NCBI RefSeq assembly: GCF_016907295.1
Contig: NZ_JAFBBR010000001.1
Location: 2,542,001-2,606,000 of the forward strand
Origin: Microbacterium dextranolyticum
GTDB lineage: Bacteria; Actinomycetota; Actinomycetes; Actinomycetales; Microbacteriaceae
Direction of reading: 5' to 3'
DNA: 64,000 bases
How positions within the stretch are numbered: position 1 is the stretch's first letter; each line of letters starts with the position of its first letter. The translations under genes were made by a program, and so were the position numbers. A model generated the notes under the pieces. That model saw nothing but the letters and a program-made list of their open reading frames with translations. It was not told the origin of the DNA and searched no databases. Below, in pieces: positions 36,427-44,601 of the stretch.

Positions 36427-38052
36427 ATGACCACGACGCACTCCGAGGAGGCATCCGACGCCGCCGCGCCGGACGCCGCACAGCCCACGGCCCCGCACGC
36501 CCCGAACCGGGCGGGCGATCGGCTCTTCTCGTGGACCTCCGGGCTCGGCCTGGTGCGCGGGGATGCCTGGATCGGCGGCGTCGCCGCAGGGATCGCCGCA
36601 CGGCTGCGCATCGACCCGCTGATCGTCCGCGGCGTCCTGGTGGTGGCGGCCCTGTTCGGCTTCCCGGTGATGTTCTTCTATGCGATCGCGTGGGCCGTCC
36701 TTCCCGATCTCGAGGGGCGGATCCCCCTGCACGACGCACTGCGAGGCCGGTTCGAGACCGTGCAGTTGGGCATCCTCATCGTCGCCGTGATCGGCCTGAT
36801 CCCCGTCGTCCCGACGGTCCTGTTCGTGGGAGGCATCCCGGCGTGGATGTTCTCCCCGGGGGTCGGCGGCTGGTCGCCGCTGTCGGCCATCGCCGTCTCG
36901 ATCGGTGTCGGCCTGGTCGTGACGATGCTGTTCATCATCGTGCGCGCGGCACGACGCACCGCGCGCACCGTCGACCCGGCGCCCCCGTCGAACTGGCGAG
37001 CAGCGTCCGCCGCCCCCGGGGATCCGGTGCCGTCCACCGTCGACTCCGGTTCGGGTCCGGCGTCGACCGTCGACGCGGAGGGGGTGGACGCCGCAGGCTT
37101 CGCCGCATCCACCCCCGCGTCTCTCCTGACACCGCCTCCCGGCGAGGCGCCCCCGGCATCCGACGACGCGGCCTACACGGCCTGGCGTGCGCAGCACGCC
37201 GCCTGGCGGGAGCAGCAGGATGCCTGGCGTCGACAGCAGCAGGATGCCGATCGAGCCGCGCGCGATCGGGCCCGGCAGGAAAGGCAGGAGCGTGCGGCGG
37301 CGTTCACGGCCGACGCGGAGGAGCGCCGACGCATCCGGAGACTCACGAAACCGCGTACCCCGTTCGCGTACGTCGCGACGGTCGTCGGGCTGGCAGCGAT
37401 CGCGGGCACTGTTGCCGCCCTGCAACACGACAGCGGTCTCTCGGCCGCCCGCGGCCTGTTCGTCGCGGCTCTCGTGCTCGCGCTGGCGATGATCGTCGCC
37501 GGCGCATTCCGTCGACGCAGCGGCTTCCTCGCGTTCGTGACCGTCCTCGCTCTCGGGGCCGGGCTCGTCGCCACCGCCGTTCCGGTCACCCACGGCCTGC
37601 ACATCGGATACTCGACCCTCTCGAACATCGCCCCCCGCGACGGGGCCTCCGCGTCCGCCCCGTTCGTGCAGCCCTGGGGAACCCTGTGGATCTCGATCGC
37701 CGACACCGGACGCGAGGGCGAGCTGCACGTGGACAAACGCAACGCCTTTCCCGGTTCCGCGCCCGGCACGACCGTGACGTTCGCGCAGAACGTGGCTCTG
37801 GAGGTGGAACTCACCACGCGCGACACGAGCGTCACGCAATGGAACCCCGACTCGCCGCGCATCGAGCTCATGGACCTCGTGCAGACCGGCCGGATCGCCG
37901 TCGCGACCCTGCCGGATGGACGCACGCGCTACACCGGGACCCTCGGCGACGACTCCGGCACTCCTCAGAAACTCGTGATCGACCAGGACGGCGGCAGCAT
38001 CATGTTCCAACGCGCAGACGACGACACACAGAACGGTGAGGACCTCCGATGA
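36427..38052 (+). CDS. PspC-domain membrane protein (EsrI/LiaF-like)
   Basis: 541 residues. An N-terminal PspC domain (RGDAWIGGVAAGIAARLRID) is followed by two membrane helices, a long alanine/glutamine/arginine-rich helical stretch (about residues 245-310, with AWR-repeated units), two or three further membrane helices and a C-terminal beta-rich extracellular or cytoplasmic domain ending VIDQDGGSIMFQRAD. Its divergent position opposite a PspC kinase and regulator matches EsrISR of Corynebacterium, where the third protein modulates the kinase. ATG is preceded by GAGGAT at 6 bases. A small membrane protein overlaps its stop by 4 bases. Confidence 0.88.
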   Translation: MTTTHSEEASDAAAPDAAQPTAPHAPNRAGDRLFSWTSGLGLVRGDAWIGGVAAGIAARLRIDPLIVRGVLVVAALFGFPVMFFYAIAWAVLPDLEGRIPLHDALRGRFETVQLGILIVAVIGLIPVVPTVLFVGGIPAWMFSPGVGGWSPLSAIAVSIGVGLVVTMLFIIVRAARRTARTVDPAPPSNWRAASAAPGDPVPSTVDSGSGPASTVDAEGVDAAGFAASTPASLLTPPPGEAPPASDDAAYTAWRAQHAAWREQQDAWRRQQQDADRAARDRARQERQERAAAFTADAEERRRIRRLTKPRTPFAYVATVVGLAAIAGTVAALQHDSGLSAARGLFVAALVLALAMIVAGAFRRRSGFLAFVTVLALGAGLVATAVPVTHGLHIGYSTLSNIAPRDGASASAPFVQPWGTLWISIADTGREGELHVDKRNAFPGSAPGTTVTFAQNVALEVELTTRDTSVTQWNPDSPRIELMDLVQTGRIAVATLPDGRTRYTGTLGDDSGTPQKLVIDQDGGSIMFQRADDDTQNGEDLR

Positions 38053-38459
38053 GCACCGACGACGCCACGCGAACGACGACGGTTCTCCCTCTGGCCGACC
38101 CCACGGTGCCGGGCGGCGCGGATATCGACGCCGCGGCATCCGTGCCCGACAACGCGCCCGCAGCGGATGCCTCCGGCGACGCGCCCGCACCCGCGGCGCC
38201 GCTCGGAGCACCGCGCGTGCGGTGGGCCGGCATCGTGTGGGGTCTCGTGCTCGCCGGGGTGGCATCGGCCGCCGTCTGGATGACGTCCTCCCCCGCGGGT
38301 GTCGACGGGCTCGTCGACACGGCACGGGGCGTCACACCGGGCATGCTCGTCGCCGTCGCGCCGCTGACCCTCGGCGGACTCGTCCTCGTGACGGGACTCG
38401 TCGGGTTGCTGCGCCGCGCGCAGCGCAGGTCGATCCGGCGCAACGGCCAGTCGGCCTGA
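38049..38459 (+). CDS. Small two-helix membrane protein, co-translated with the PspC gene
   Basis: 136 residues, ATG overlapping the PspC stop (ATGA). The first 55 residues are acidic and alanine-rich; two membrane helices follow (about 60-80 and 98-118), and the C-terminus is basic (RRAQRRSIRRNGQSA). The family is not recognised. Coupling with the PspC gene makes it a likely accessory part of the envelope-stress module. Confidence 0.75.
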   Translation: MSTDDATRTTTVLPLADPTVPGGADIDAAASVPDNAPAADASGDAPAPAAPLGAPRVRWAGIVWGLVLAGVASAAVWMTSSPAGVDGLVDTARGVTPGMLVAVAPLTLGGLVLVTGLVGLLRRAQRRSIRRNGQSA

Positions 38460-38500
38460 CGCGCGCGCAAGGTCGCCGCGCCGCCCGCGCCGGTCAGGCC

Positions 38501-38527
38501 GATCGCGCCGATCGCGCCGATCGCGCC
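38501..38527. repeat. 9-bp tandem repeat, three units
   Basis: GATCGCGCC is repeated three times without change. Confidence 0.9.
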
Positions 38528-38709
38528 CGAAACGCTCGCCGCGCCATCACGTCCGCCACTTCCGTCACACTCGCCACACTTGCCATACCCATCACACCCG
38601 TCACATACATCTCACCCGCAGCATCCATCTCACCTGCCACACCTGCCACGCCCGCCACACCCAGCCCGCATCCTCGGCGAGCGCACCAGGGCGAAGGTCG
38701 GGGCACGAC

Positions 38710-38799
38710 GGCCCCGCAGTGCAGGATCAGGTGTGACAGATGTGGCCCCGGGCTACTCGCCCGCCCCCTGCGCCCCGGCTCTTCCTGCAGTTCGGGAAT
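38710..38799. repeat. 90-bp dispersed repeat, copy C
   Basis: Contains CCGCAGTGCAGGATCAG, TGTGACAGATGTGGCCCC and the right arm CTTCCTGCAGTTCGGG. The arms pair in 10 of 13 positions. It is 4.4 kb from copies A and B. Confidence 0.75.
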
Positions 38800-38832
38800 C
38801 ACACCCCACCCACACCCCACCACACCCCACCC

Positions 38833-38858
38833 GCGACCGCGACCGCGACCGCGACCGC
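38833..38858. repeat. 6-bp tandem repeat GCGACC, four units
   Basis: Four perfect GCGACC units plus GC, 40 bases upstream of the PAP2 start. Confidence 0.9.
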
Positions 38859-38897
38859 TCAGGATGCGCATAGCCCGCCGGGGCAGGATCAGACGTC

Positions 38898-39650
38898 GTG
38901 CCGCCCTCGTCCGCCCCGTCGACCGTTCCGTCCTCGCGCCGCGCCGCGCGCGGGCGCACCGTCGCACTCCTGGCCCCCGTCCGCCGCCCCATCGCATCGA
39001 TCGTGGTGGCCGCCGCGACCATCGTGGCGCTGACGGCGCTCGGCTTGGTGCTGCGTTCGCACCCCGTCGATGCCGGGCTGTCGGCTGCGCTGAACGCTCT
39101 GCGCACCGGCGCCGTGGCTCACATCGCCGCCCTGGCCTATGCGGCCTTCTCGCCCGTCCCGGCCATGATCCTGACGGTCGGTCTCACCGCGGTGGCGTGG
39201 CTCGCCACGCGCCGGCTCCGCCTCGCTGCGGCCATCCCCGGCGTCGTCGCTCTCACCTGGATCCCCTCCGACATCGTGAAGATCGTCGTCGCGCGCCCGC
39301 GCCCCGATCCCACGCTGCTCGCGCACCCGGTGTCGCCGATGCCGACGGATGCGTCGTTCCCGAGCGGCCATGTCGTGTTCGCGACCGTTCTGGCGACGGT
39401 GTTGATTCTGCTGACGTGGCACACCCGTGGCCGGATCGTCGCACTGATCGCGGCGGTCGTGCTCGTGGCCGGGATGATCTGCGTCGTCACGATCCTCGCC
39501 GTGCACTACCCGACGGATGCCGTGGCCTCGGTCATCTGGACGATCGGCGTCTTTCCCGCCGCACGCCTGGTCTGGGTCGGACTGCTCATGCCCCTCGTCC
39601 CGGTGTTGCGAGAGCCGCGGACGTCTGCTGCCCCCACCGCTGCGCGCTGA
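38898..39650 (+). CDS. PAP2-family phosphatase (membrane)
   Basis: 250 residues with about six membrane helices. The three PAP2 motifs are present: KIVVARPRPDP, PSGH, and a weaker third motif with ILAVHYPTD, where the usual Ser-Arg before the histidine is replaced by Val-Thr. It probably dephosphorylates a lipid such as undecaprenyl-PP or phosphatidate. The start is GTG (CCGCCCTCG) with CAGGAT eight bases upstream; upstream is a repeat-rich non-coding stretch. Convergent with murB. Confidence 0.88.
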   Translation: MPPSSAPSTVPSSRRAARGRTVALLAPVRRPIASIVVAAATIVALTALGLVLRSHPVDAGLSAALNALRTGAVAHIAALAYAAFSPVPAMILTVGLTAVAWLATRRLRLAAAIPGVVALTWIPSDIVKIVVARPRPDPTLLAHPVSPMPTDASFPSGHVVFATVLATVLILLTWHTRGRIVALIAAVVLVAGMICVVTILAVHYPTDAVASVIWTIGVFPAARLVWVGLLMPLVPVLREPRTSAAPTAAR

Positions 39651-39668
39651 TCGCGCGGCGGCGACGCG

Positions 39669-40805
39669 TCAGAGCTCGACGCCGACGAGCACCGGTTCGG
39701 GCTGCAGCATGAGCCCAAACTCCGACTGAACGCGCTGCTGGATGAACCGGGCGAGCTGGGCGAGCTCGCCCGCGGTCGCGCCGCCTCGGTTGGTGAGTGC
39801 GAGCGCGTGCTTGCTCGAGAGGGCGGCGCGCGAGCGCGGCAGGTGGAAGCCCTTGCCGAGCCCCGCGTGCTCGATGAGCCACGCGGCGCTCACCTTGACG
39901 TCGGGTCGCGTCGACACCGGCGGCGCGACGAGTCCGTCGTAGGCGGCGAGCGGGATGACCGTCACCGGGTCGAGGGTCGCCGCGATCGGCCAGCGTGGGC
40001 ACTCCGCGGGCAGAGTGCGGGCGAAGGACGCCGAGACGATCGCGTTCTGGAAGAACGAACCGGCACTGTGCGTGTCGAGGTCGCCATCGTCGAGCACCAT
40101 TCCCTTGCGGGCGCGGGTGGAGAGCACGGTCTCGCGGATGCCGCGGAGCGTCGCCGTCGCGTCGGCATCCATCCCCAGCGCCTGACGCAGCTGCGCACCG
40201 CGCACCGGGAACTCGCCGTGACCGACCTCGAGGAGCTCGAGGGTGATCGAGACGATCACGCCGGAGCGCTTCGGCACGCTGCCGTAGTGCGCCTTCAGGG
40301 CAGAGGTGCGAAACCCCAGCTCGAGGTCGGCGGCCGGTACCACCTCGACCTCTCCGGTCGCCTCATCGAGGAGCTCGATCTCGACGAGGGTCTCGACGAT
40401 CTCCTGGCCGTAGGCCCCCACGTTCTGAATCGGCGCCGCTCCGGCACGGCCGGGGATGCCGCTCATCGCTTCAATGCCGGCCAGCCCCTCGGCGACCGTG
40501 TAGGCGACGAGGGCGTCCCAGTCGTGGCCGGCCTCGACACGCAGACGAGCGCGTCCGTCGGGCGCGCCTCCCATGCGTTCGATGCCCGTCGTCCGGACGA
40601 GCACGACCGTTCCGTCGAAGGGCTCGTCGCCGACCAGCAGGTTCGATCCTCCGCCGACGACGAGCCACGGTTCGCCATCGGCCCAGACGGTGCGAAGGGC
40701 ATCGACGAGATCATTGCGCGTGTGCGCCTCGACCATGCGCTCGGGTGTGCCGCCCACGCGCAGCGTCGTCAGCTCCGCGAGCGGGATGGGGGTGATCGCC
40801 GGCAT
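39669..40805 (-). CDS. murB: UDP-N-acetylmuramate dehydrogenase
   Basis: A 378-residue MurB, the FAD-dependent reductase that forms UDP-MurNAc in peptidoglycan synthesis. FAD-binding motifs are VVGGGSNLLVGDEPFDG, MSGIPGRAGAAPIQNVGAYGQE and AGSFFQNAIVS with the catalytic serine. The C-terminal third has the expected LTNRGGATAGELAQLARFI. It is about 30 residues longer than E. coli MurB, as is common in actinobacteria. It lies one base after the MaoC genes on the same strand, a gene order shared by related actinobacteria. Confidence 0.96.
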   Translation of the reverse strand: MPAITPIPLAELTTLRVGGTPERMVEAHTRNDLVDALRTVWADGEPWLVVGGGSNLLVGDEPFDGTVVLVRTTGIERMGGAPDGRARLRVEAGHDWDALVAYTVAEGLAGIEAMSGIPGRAGAAPIQNVGAYGQEIVETLVEIELLDEATGEVEVVPAADLELGFRTSALKAHYGSVPKRSGVIVSITLELLEVGHGEFPVRGAQLRQALGMDADATATLRGIRETVLSTRARKGMVLDDGDLDTHSAGSFFQNAIVSASFARTLPAECPRWPIAATLDPVTVIPLAAYDGLVAPPVSTRPDVKVSAAWLIEHAGLGKGFHLPRSRAALSSKHALALTNRGGATAGELAQLARFIQQRVQSEFGLMLQPEPVLVGVEL

Positions 40806-40806
40806 G

Positions 40807-41229
40807 TCAGCCGTCCAGGCGCACGCGCACCTGGGCTTTGCCGAGCACGGTGGTCTCCGCCGCGGAGACGGTCAGATCGATCCGGGCGGCGGCGTCCTCG
40901 ATCGCGCCGACCTTCGCGGTCACGACGAGGTCGGCGCCGGCCTCGGCATCCACGACGACGGGACGTGTGAAGCGCACGCCGTAGTCGGCGATACGGCCCG
41001 TGTCGCCGACCCAGCCGGCGATCGTCTCGACGGCGACGCCCATCGTCAGCATGCCGTGAGCGAGGACTCCGGGCAGCCCGACCCGTGTCGCGACATCGTC
41101 ACGATAGTGGATGGGGTTGAAATCTCCGGATGCCCCTGCGTAGCGCACGAGCGATTCGCGGGTGAGGTGCACAGTCCGCTCGGCGACGACGTCGCCGACG
41201 GTCAATGAGCTCAGTGCGGGAACGGTCAT
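40807..41229 (-). CDS. MaoC-family dehydratase, HadB-like
   Basis: 140 residues with the hot-dog fold and the hydratase motif DFNPIHYRDDVATRVGLPGVLAHGML, containing the catalytic Asp and His. It is the catalytic subunit type of a (3R)-hydroxyacyl dehydratase pair. ATG overlaps the end of the HadA-like gene, and murB follows one base after. In mycobacteria HadAB acts in FAS-II; here it may act in fatty acid or acyl chain synthesis. Confidence 0.9.
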   Translation of the reverse strand: MTVPALSSLTVGDVVAERTVHLTRESLVRYAGASGDFNPIHYRDDVATRVGLPGVLAHGMLTMGVAVETIAGWVGDTGRIADYGVRFTRPVVVDAEAGADLVVTAKVGAIEDAAARIDLTVSAAETTVLGKAQVRVRLDG

Positions 41230-41675
41230 GCGACCTCACCTCCGACGAGCAGGACCGAGGTGGCCGTGACGACGTGCGCGCCCGCGGCATCCGTGATCTC
41301 GGCTTCACTCGTGATCATGGCGCCCTTCCCGAAAGGACGCAGGTTCGTGATGCGCAGCTGCGCCACGAGCTCGTCGCCGGCGACGATCGGCCGCGTGTAG
41401 TGGAAGCGCTGCTCGGCGTGCACGGTGCGCTCGAGGGCGATGCCCGAGTCAGGGCTCTCGAGAAGCTGCTGCAGCGTGAGGTCCTGGACCACCATCGCGA
41501 ACGTCGGCGGCGCGACGACATCGTCGTAGCCGAGGGCGCGCGCCGCGGCGGGATCGAGGTGCTGCAGGTCGTCGGCGAAGACGGCACGCGAGAACTCGCG
41601 CACCTTCTCTCGGCCGACGAGATACGGGGCGGTCGGCGGGAAGGAACGGCCGACCAGCTCAGGGTTCACGGACAC
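41226..41675 (-). CDS. FAS1-like/MaoC N-terminal dehydratase, HadA-like
   Basis: 149 residues of the MaoC N-terminal type that partners a HadB-like subunit. It begins NPELVGRSFPPTAPYLVGREKV, then DVVAPPTFAMVVQDLTL and HAEQRFHYTRPIVAGDELVAQL. It lacks the catalytic Asp/His pair, as is usual for HadA, which binds substrate. The GTG start has TAGGAT six bases upstream, so it is probably leaderless, and its stop overlaps the HadB start (ATGA). Confidence 0.9.
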   Translation of the reverse strand: MSVNPELVGRSFPPTAPYLVGREKVREFSRAVFADDLQHLDPAAARALGYDDVVAPPTFAMVVQDLTLQQLLESPDSGIALERTVHAEQRFHYTRPIVAGDELVAQLRITNLRPFGKGAMITSEAEITDAAGAHVVTATSVLLVGGEVA

Positions 41676-41681
41676 CCCTCG

Positions 41682-41687
41682 ATCCTA
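41682..41687 (-). promoter_or_regulatory. Leaderless -10 element of the HadA-HadB-murB operon
   Basis: TAGGAT on the minus strand ends 6 bases before the GTG start. Confidence 0.55.
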
Positions 41688-41761
41688 CCGGGGGCGTGCG
41701 ACGGAGCTGCGGCCAACGGTCGGGCAAAACCGCCGGCGCCGATCCGTTCCCGCAGCGTCTG

Positions 41762-42580
41762 TCAGCGCGAGCGACGGGAGCGCACGGCGCGCACCGCCAT
41801 CTGGACCGCGATGAACGTCAGGAACGCGGCGAACAGGATGTTCGAGACGAGCGGGTCGAGGATCGTCGACAACCAGGCGCCGAGGGTCGTCGTCGTGCAC
41901 GCGGCCACCCCGATCAGGACCGCAGCCACCAGGTCGGCGTTGCGGCGACGCAGGTTTCCGATCGTCCCCGAGATCGCCGTCGGGATCATCATGAGAAGCG
42001 ATGTGCCCTTCGCGACGAGGTCGCTCATGCCGAACAGGATGATGAGCGCGGGGACGACCACCACGCCGCCGCCGACACCCAGCAGCCCGGAGAGCACGCC
42101 GGTGACGAGGCCGACCGCAGCCAGCCCGAGGGCCGCTCCCCACGTCAGCACCCACGGCGTGTCACGGGGCGGGATCACGACGAACAGCATGACGATCACG
42201 ACGATGAGGAAGATCACGAAGCCCCAGCGCACGATGTTCTGGGGAAGACGGGCCAGCAGCCAGGTGCCGATCTGCGCACCCACCACAGCGAAGGCGGCGA
42301 GGATGATCGCGGGGATCCACGCCACCGAGCCGTGCACGGCGTAGGAGACGACGCCCACGGCCGCCGTCGGGACGATCGCGGCGAGCGACGTTCCCGAGGC
42401 GAGACGCTGATCGAACCCCAGCAGCAGCACCAGCATGGGGACGATGACCGTTCCACCGCCGACGCCGAACAGCCCCGAGAGGAGCCCGGCGGCCAGTCCG
42501 ATGCCGAGGCAGGACAGGACGAACCGCGGATCACGGAGGCGCGCGCTCATCCGCATGCCGGATGCAGCACCCTCCGTCAC
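41762..42580 (-). CDS. TauE/SafE-family sulfite/anion permease
   Basis: 272 residues with about eight membrane helices. It has the duplicated TauE motifs GLLSGLFGVGGGTVIVPML and GVLSGLLGVGGGVVVVPALI and the end MAVRAVRSRRSR. The family exports or imports sulfite, sulfonates or organic anions; the substrate is not clear. The GTG at 42580 overlaps the ABC exporter stop (GTGA), which suggests coupling; the ATG at 42556 is the alternative and would remove 8 residues. Confidence 0.88.
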   Translation of the reverse strand: MTEGAASGMRMSARLRDPRFVLSCLGIGLAAGLLSGLFGVGGGTVIVPMLVLLLGFDQRLASGTSLAAIVPTAAVGVVSYAVHGSVAWIPAIILAAFAVVGAQIGTWLLARLPQNIVRWGFVIFLIVVIVMLFVVIPPRDTPWVLTWGAALGLAAVGLVTGVLSGLLGVGGGVVVVPALIILFGMSDLVAKGTSLLMMIPTAISGTIGNLRRRNADLVAAVLIGVAACTTTTLGAWLSTILDPLVSNILFAAFLTFIAVQMAVRAVRSRRSR

Positions 42581-44601
42581 TCCTGCACGCTTTCGGAGGC
42601 TGCCTCGGCGCCCGTGGCGGCCTGTTCGAACTGCGACCGGTACAGACGCCAGTAGGGGCCCTGCGCGGTGATGAGTTCGTCGTGCGTGCCCTTCTCGACG
42701 ATGTCGCCGTGCTCCATCACGAGGATGAGATCCGCGTCGCGGATCGTGGAGAGGCGGTGCGCGATGACGAACGAGGTCCGCCCCTCGCGCAGCGCCGCCA
42801 TCGCGTGCTGGAGCAGCAGCTCCGTCCGTGTGTCGACCGAGCTCGTCGCCTCGTCGAGGATGAGCACGCTCGGCGACGCGACGAAAGCGCGTGCGATCGT
42901 GATGAGCTGCTTCTCGCCGGCCGACACGTTCGCCGCGTCCTCGTCGAGGACGGTGTCGTAACCGTCGGGCAGGGAGTGCACGAAGCGGTCGACGCGAGTC
43001 GCGACGGCGGCCTCGAGGACCTGCTCGTCGCTGGCCGCCTCGTTGCCGTAGCGGATATTGTCGCGGATGGACCCGGCGAACAGCCACGGATCCTGCAGCA
43101 CCATGCCGGTGCGCGAGCGCACGTCGTCGCGCGTGAGTTCGGCGATGTCCTGACCGTCGAGCAGGATGCGACCCCCGTCGAGCTCGTAGAAGCGCATCAG
43201 CAGATTGACGAGGGTGGTCTTGCCGGCGCCGGTCGGCCCGACGATCGCGACCGTCTGCCCGGGTTCCACCCGGAAGGAGAGATCGCGGATGAGGGGCTTG
43301 TCGGGCGCATAGCCGAACGCCACGTGCTCGAACTCGATCACACCGCTGCCGGCGCGCAGTGCCGGGGCATCCGGGGCATCCGGGTCCTGCTCCTCCTCAT
43401 CGAGCAGTTCGAAGACGCGCTCGGCCGACGCCGTGCCGGACTGGACGACGGCGGCCATGCCGCCGAGCTCGGACAGCGGCTGTGTGAACTGCTGCGAGTA
43501 CTGGATGAAGGCCTGCACGTCGCCGAGACGCAGCTGGCCGGATGCCACCATGAGGCCTCCGAGCACGGCGATGCCGACGTAGCTGAGCGAGCCGATGAAC
43601 ATCATCGCCGGCATCATGAGTCCGGAGAGGAACTGGGCCGTGAACGCGGCCTGGTAGAGGTCTTCGTTCTCTTCCTGGAACTTCTCGCGCGAATCCTTCT
43701 CGCGCCCGTAGACGCGGACGAGCGCGTGCCCCGAGAACGATTCCTCGACGCGGGCGTTGAGGCGACCGACCTTGCGCCACTGGGTGGCGAACGCCTTCTG
43801 GGACTTGGGCCCGATGACGCCGAAGACGACCGCCATCAGGGGAAGCGCAACCAGTGCGACGATCGCGAGCTGCCACGAGATGGAGAACATCATGACGAGC
43901 ACGCCCACGACGGTGAGGACGTTCGTGAGGGCGGTCGAGAGCGACTGCTGCATCGTCTGGGTGATGTTGTCGATGTCGTTCGTCACGCGCGAGATCAGCT
44001 CACCGCGCTGCACGCGATCGAAGTACGCCAGCGGCAGGCGGTTGATCTTCGCCTCGACCTGCTCGCGCAGACGCCACATCGTGCGGACCATGATGACGTT
44101 GATGACGTAGCCCTGGATCCAGGTGAGGAACGCCGAGGCGATGTAGATCGCGAGCACAGCGACGACCACTCCGCGCAGCCGGTCGAAATCGACCCCTGCG
44201 CCGACCTGGAAGTCGTGCATGGCCCCGACGATGTTGGCGATGTCGTTCTGCCCGGCGCCCTGCAGCGCGGCGACGACGTCGGCTTTCGAGGTTCCGGCGG
44301 GAAACTGGCCGCCGAGCGAGGCCGACACCACGCCCTCGAAGATGACGTTGGTCGCCTCGCCGAGGACCTTGGGGGCGATGACGGCGAGGACGACGCCGAC
44401 GGCCCCGAAGAGCGAGACGAGCGCGAACGCCCACTTCGACGGCGCCAGAAGGCCGATCATCCGGGCGAAGCTGCGGCGGAAGTTGCTGGCTTTGCCCGGC
44501 GCGACCGAGTCCCAGTCGCCCGAGTTCAATCGGGCCTGTTCGGCGAGCTCGAGCTCGTAGCGCTCCTCTTCGGAGAGCTCGGCGGTGTTCGGGGCGCTCA
44601 T
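42577..44601 (-). CDS. ABC transporter ATP-binding/permease, second exporter pair (subunit B)
   Basis: 674 residues. The membrane domain has an insertion near residues 80-150, and the ATPase domain has Walker A GPTGAGKT, signature VSAGEKQ (replacing LSGGQ) and Walker B VLILDEATSSVD. The signature variation and the intact other site are typical of a heterodimeric exporter. ATG overlaps the previous subunit's stop (ATGA), so the two are coupled. Upstream in-frame codons are shadow. The substrate is unknown. Confidence 0.92.
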   Translation of the reverse strand: MSAPNTAELSEEERYELELAEQARLNSGDWDSVAPGKASNFRRSFARMIGLLAPSKWAFALVSLFGAVGVVLAVIAPKVLGEATNVIFEGVVSASLGGQFPAGTSKADVVAALQGAGQNDIANIVGAMHDFQVGAGVDFDRLRGVVVAVLAIYIASAFLTWIQGYVINVIMVRTMWRLREQVEAKINRLPLAYFDRVQRGELISRVTNDIDNITQTMQQSLSTALTNVLTVVGVLVMMFSISWQLAIVALVALPLMAVVFGVIGPKSQKAFATQWRKVGRLNARVEESFSGHALVRVYGREKDSREKFQEENEDLYQAAFTAQFLSGLMMPAMMFIGSLSYVGIAVLGGLMVASGQLRLGDVQAFIQYSQQFTQPLSELGGMAAVVQSGTASAERVFELLDEEEQDPDAPDAPALRAGSGVIEFEHVAFGYAPDKPLIRDLSFRVEPGQTVAIVGPTGAGKTTLVNLLMRFYELDGGRILLDGQDIAELTRDDVRSRTGMVLQDPWLFAGSIRDNIRYGNEAASDEQVLEAAVATRVDRFVHSLPDGYDTVLDEDAANVSAGEKQLITIARAFVASPSVLILDEATSSVDTRTELLLQHAMAALREGRTSFVIAHRLSTIRDADLILVMEHGDIVEKGTHDELITAQGPYWRLYRSQFEQAATGAEAASESVQE

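Larger units (their letters stand above)
38460..38897. other. Non-coding region of short repeats upstream of the PAP2 gene
   Basis: No gene is supported. It holds three GATCGCGCC units (38501-38527), a degenerate CAC-rich 9-base periodicity (about 38540-38670), copy C of a 90-bp repeat, and GCGACC tandem units. On the minus strand the periodic stretch would encode alternating VAG/EM residues but lacks a start or ribosome binding site. Confidence 0.65.
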
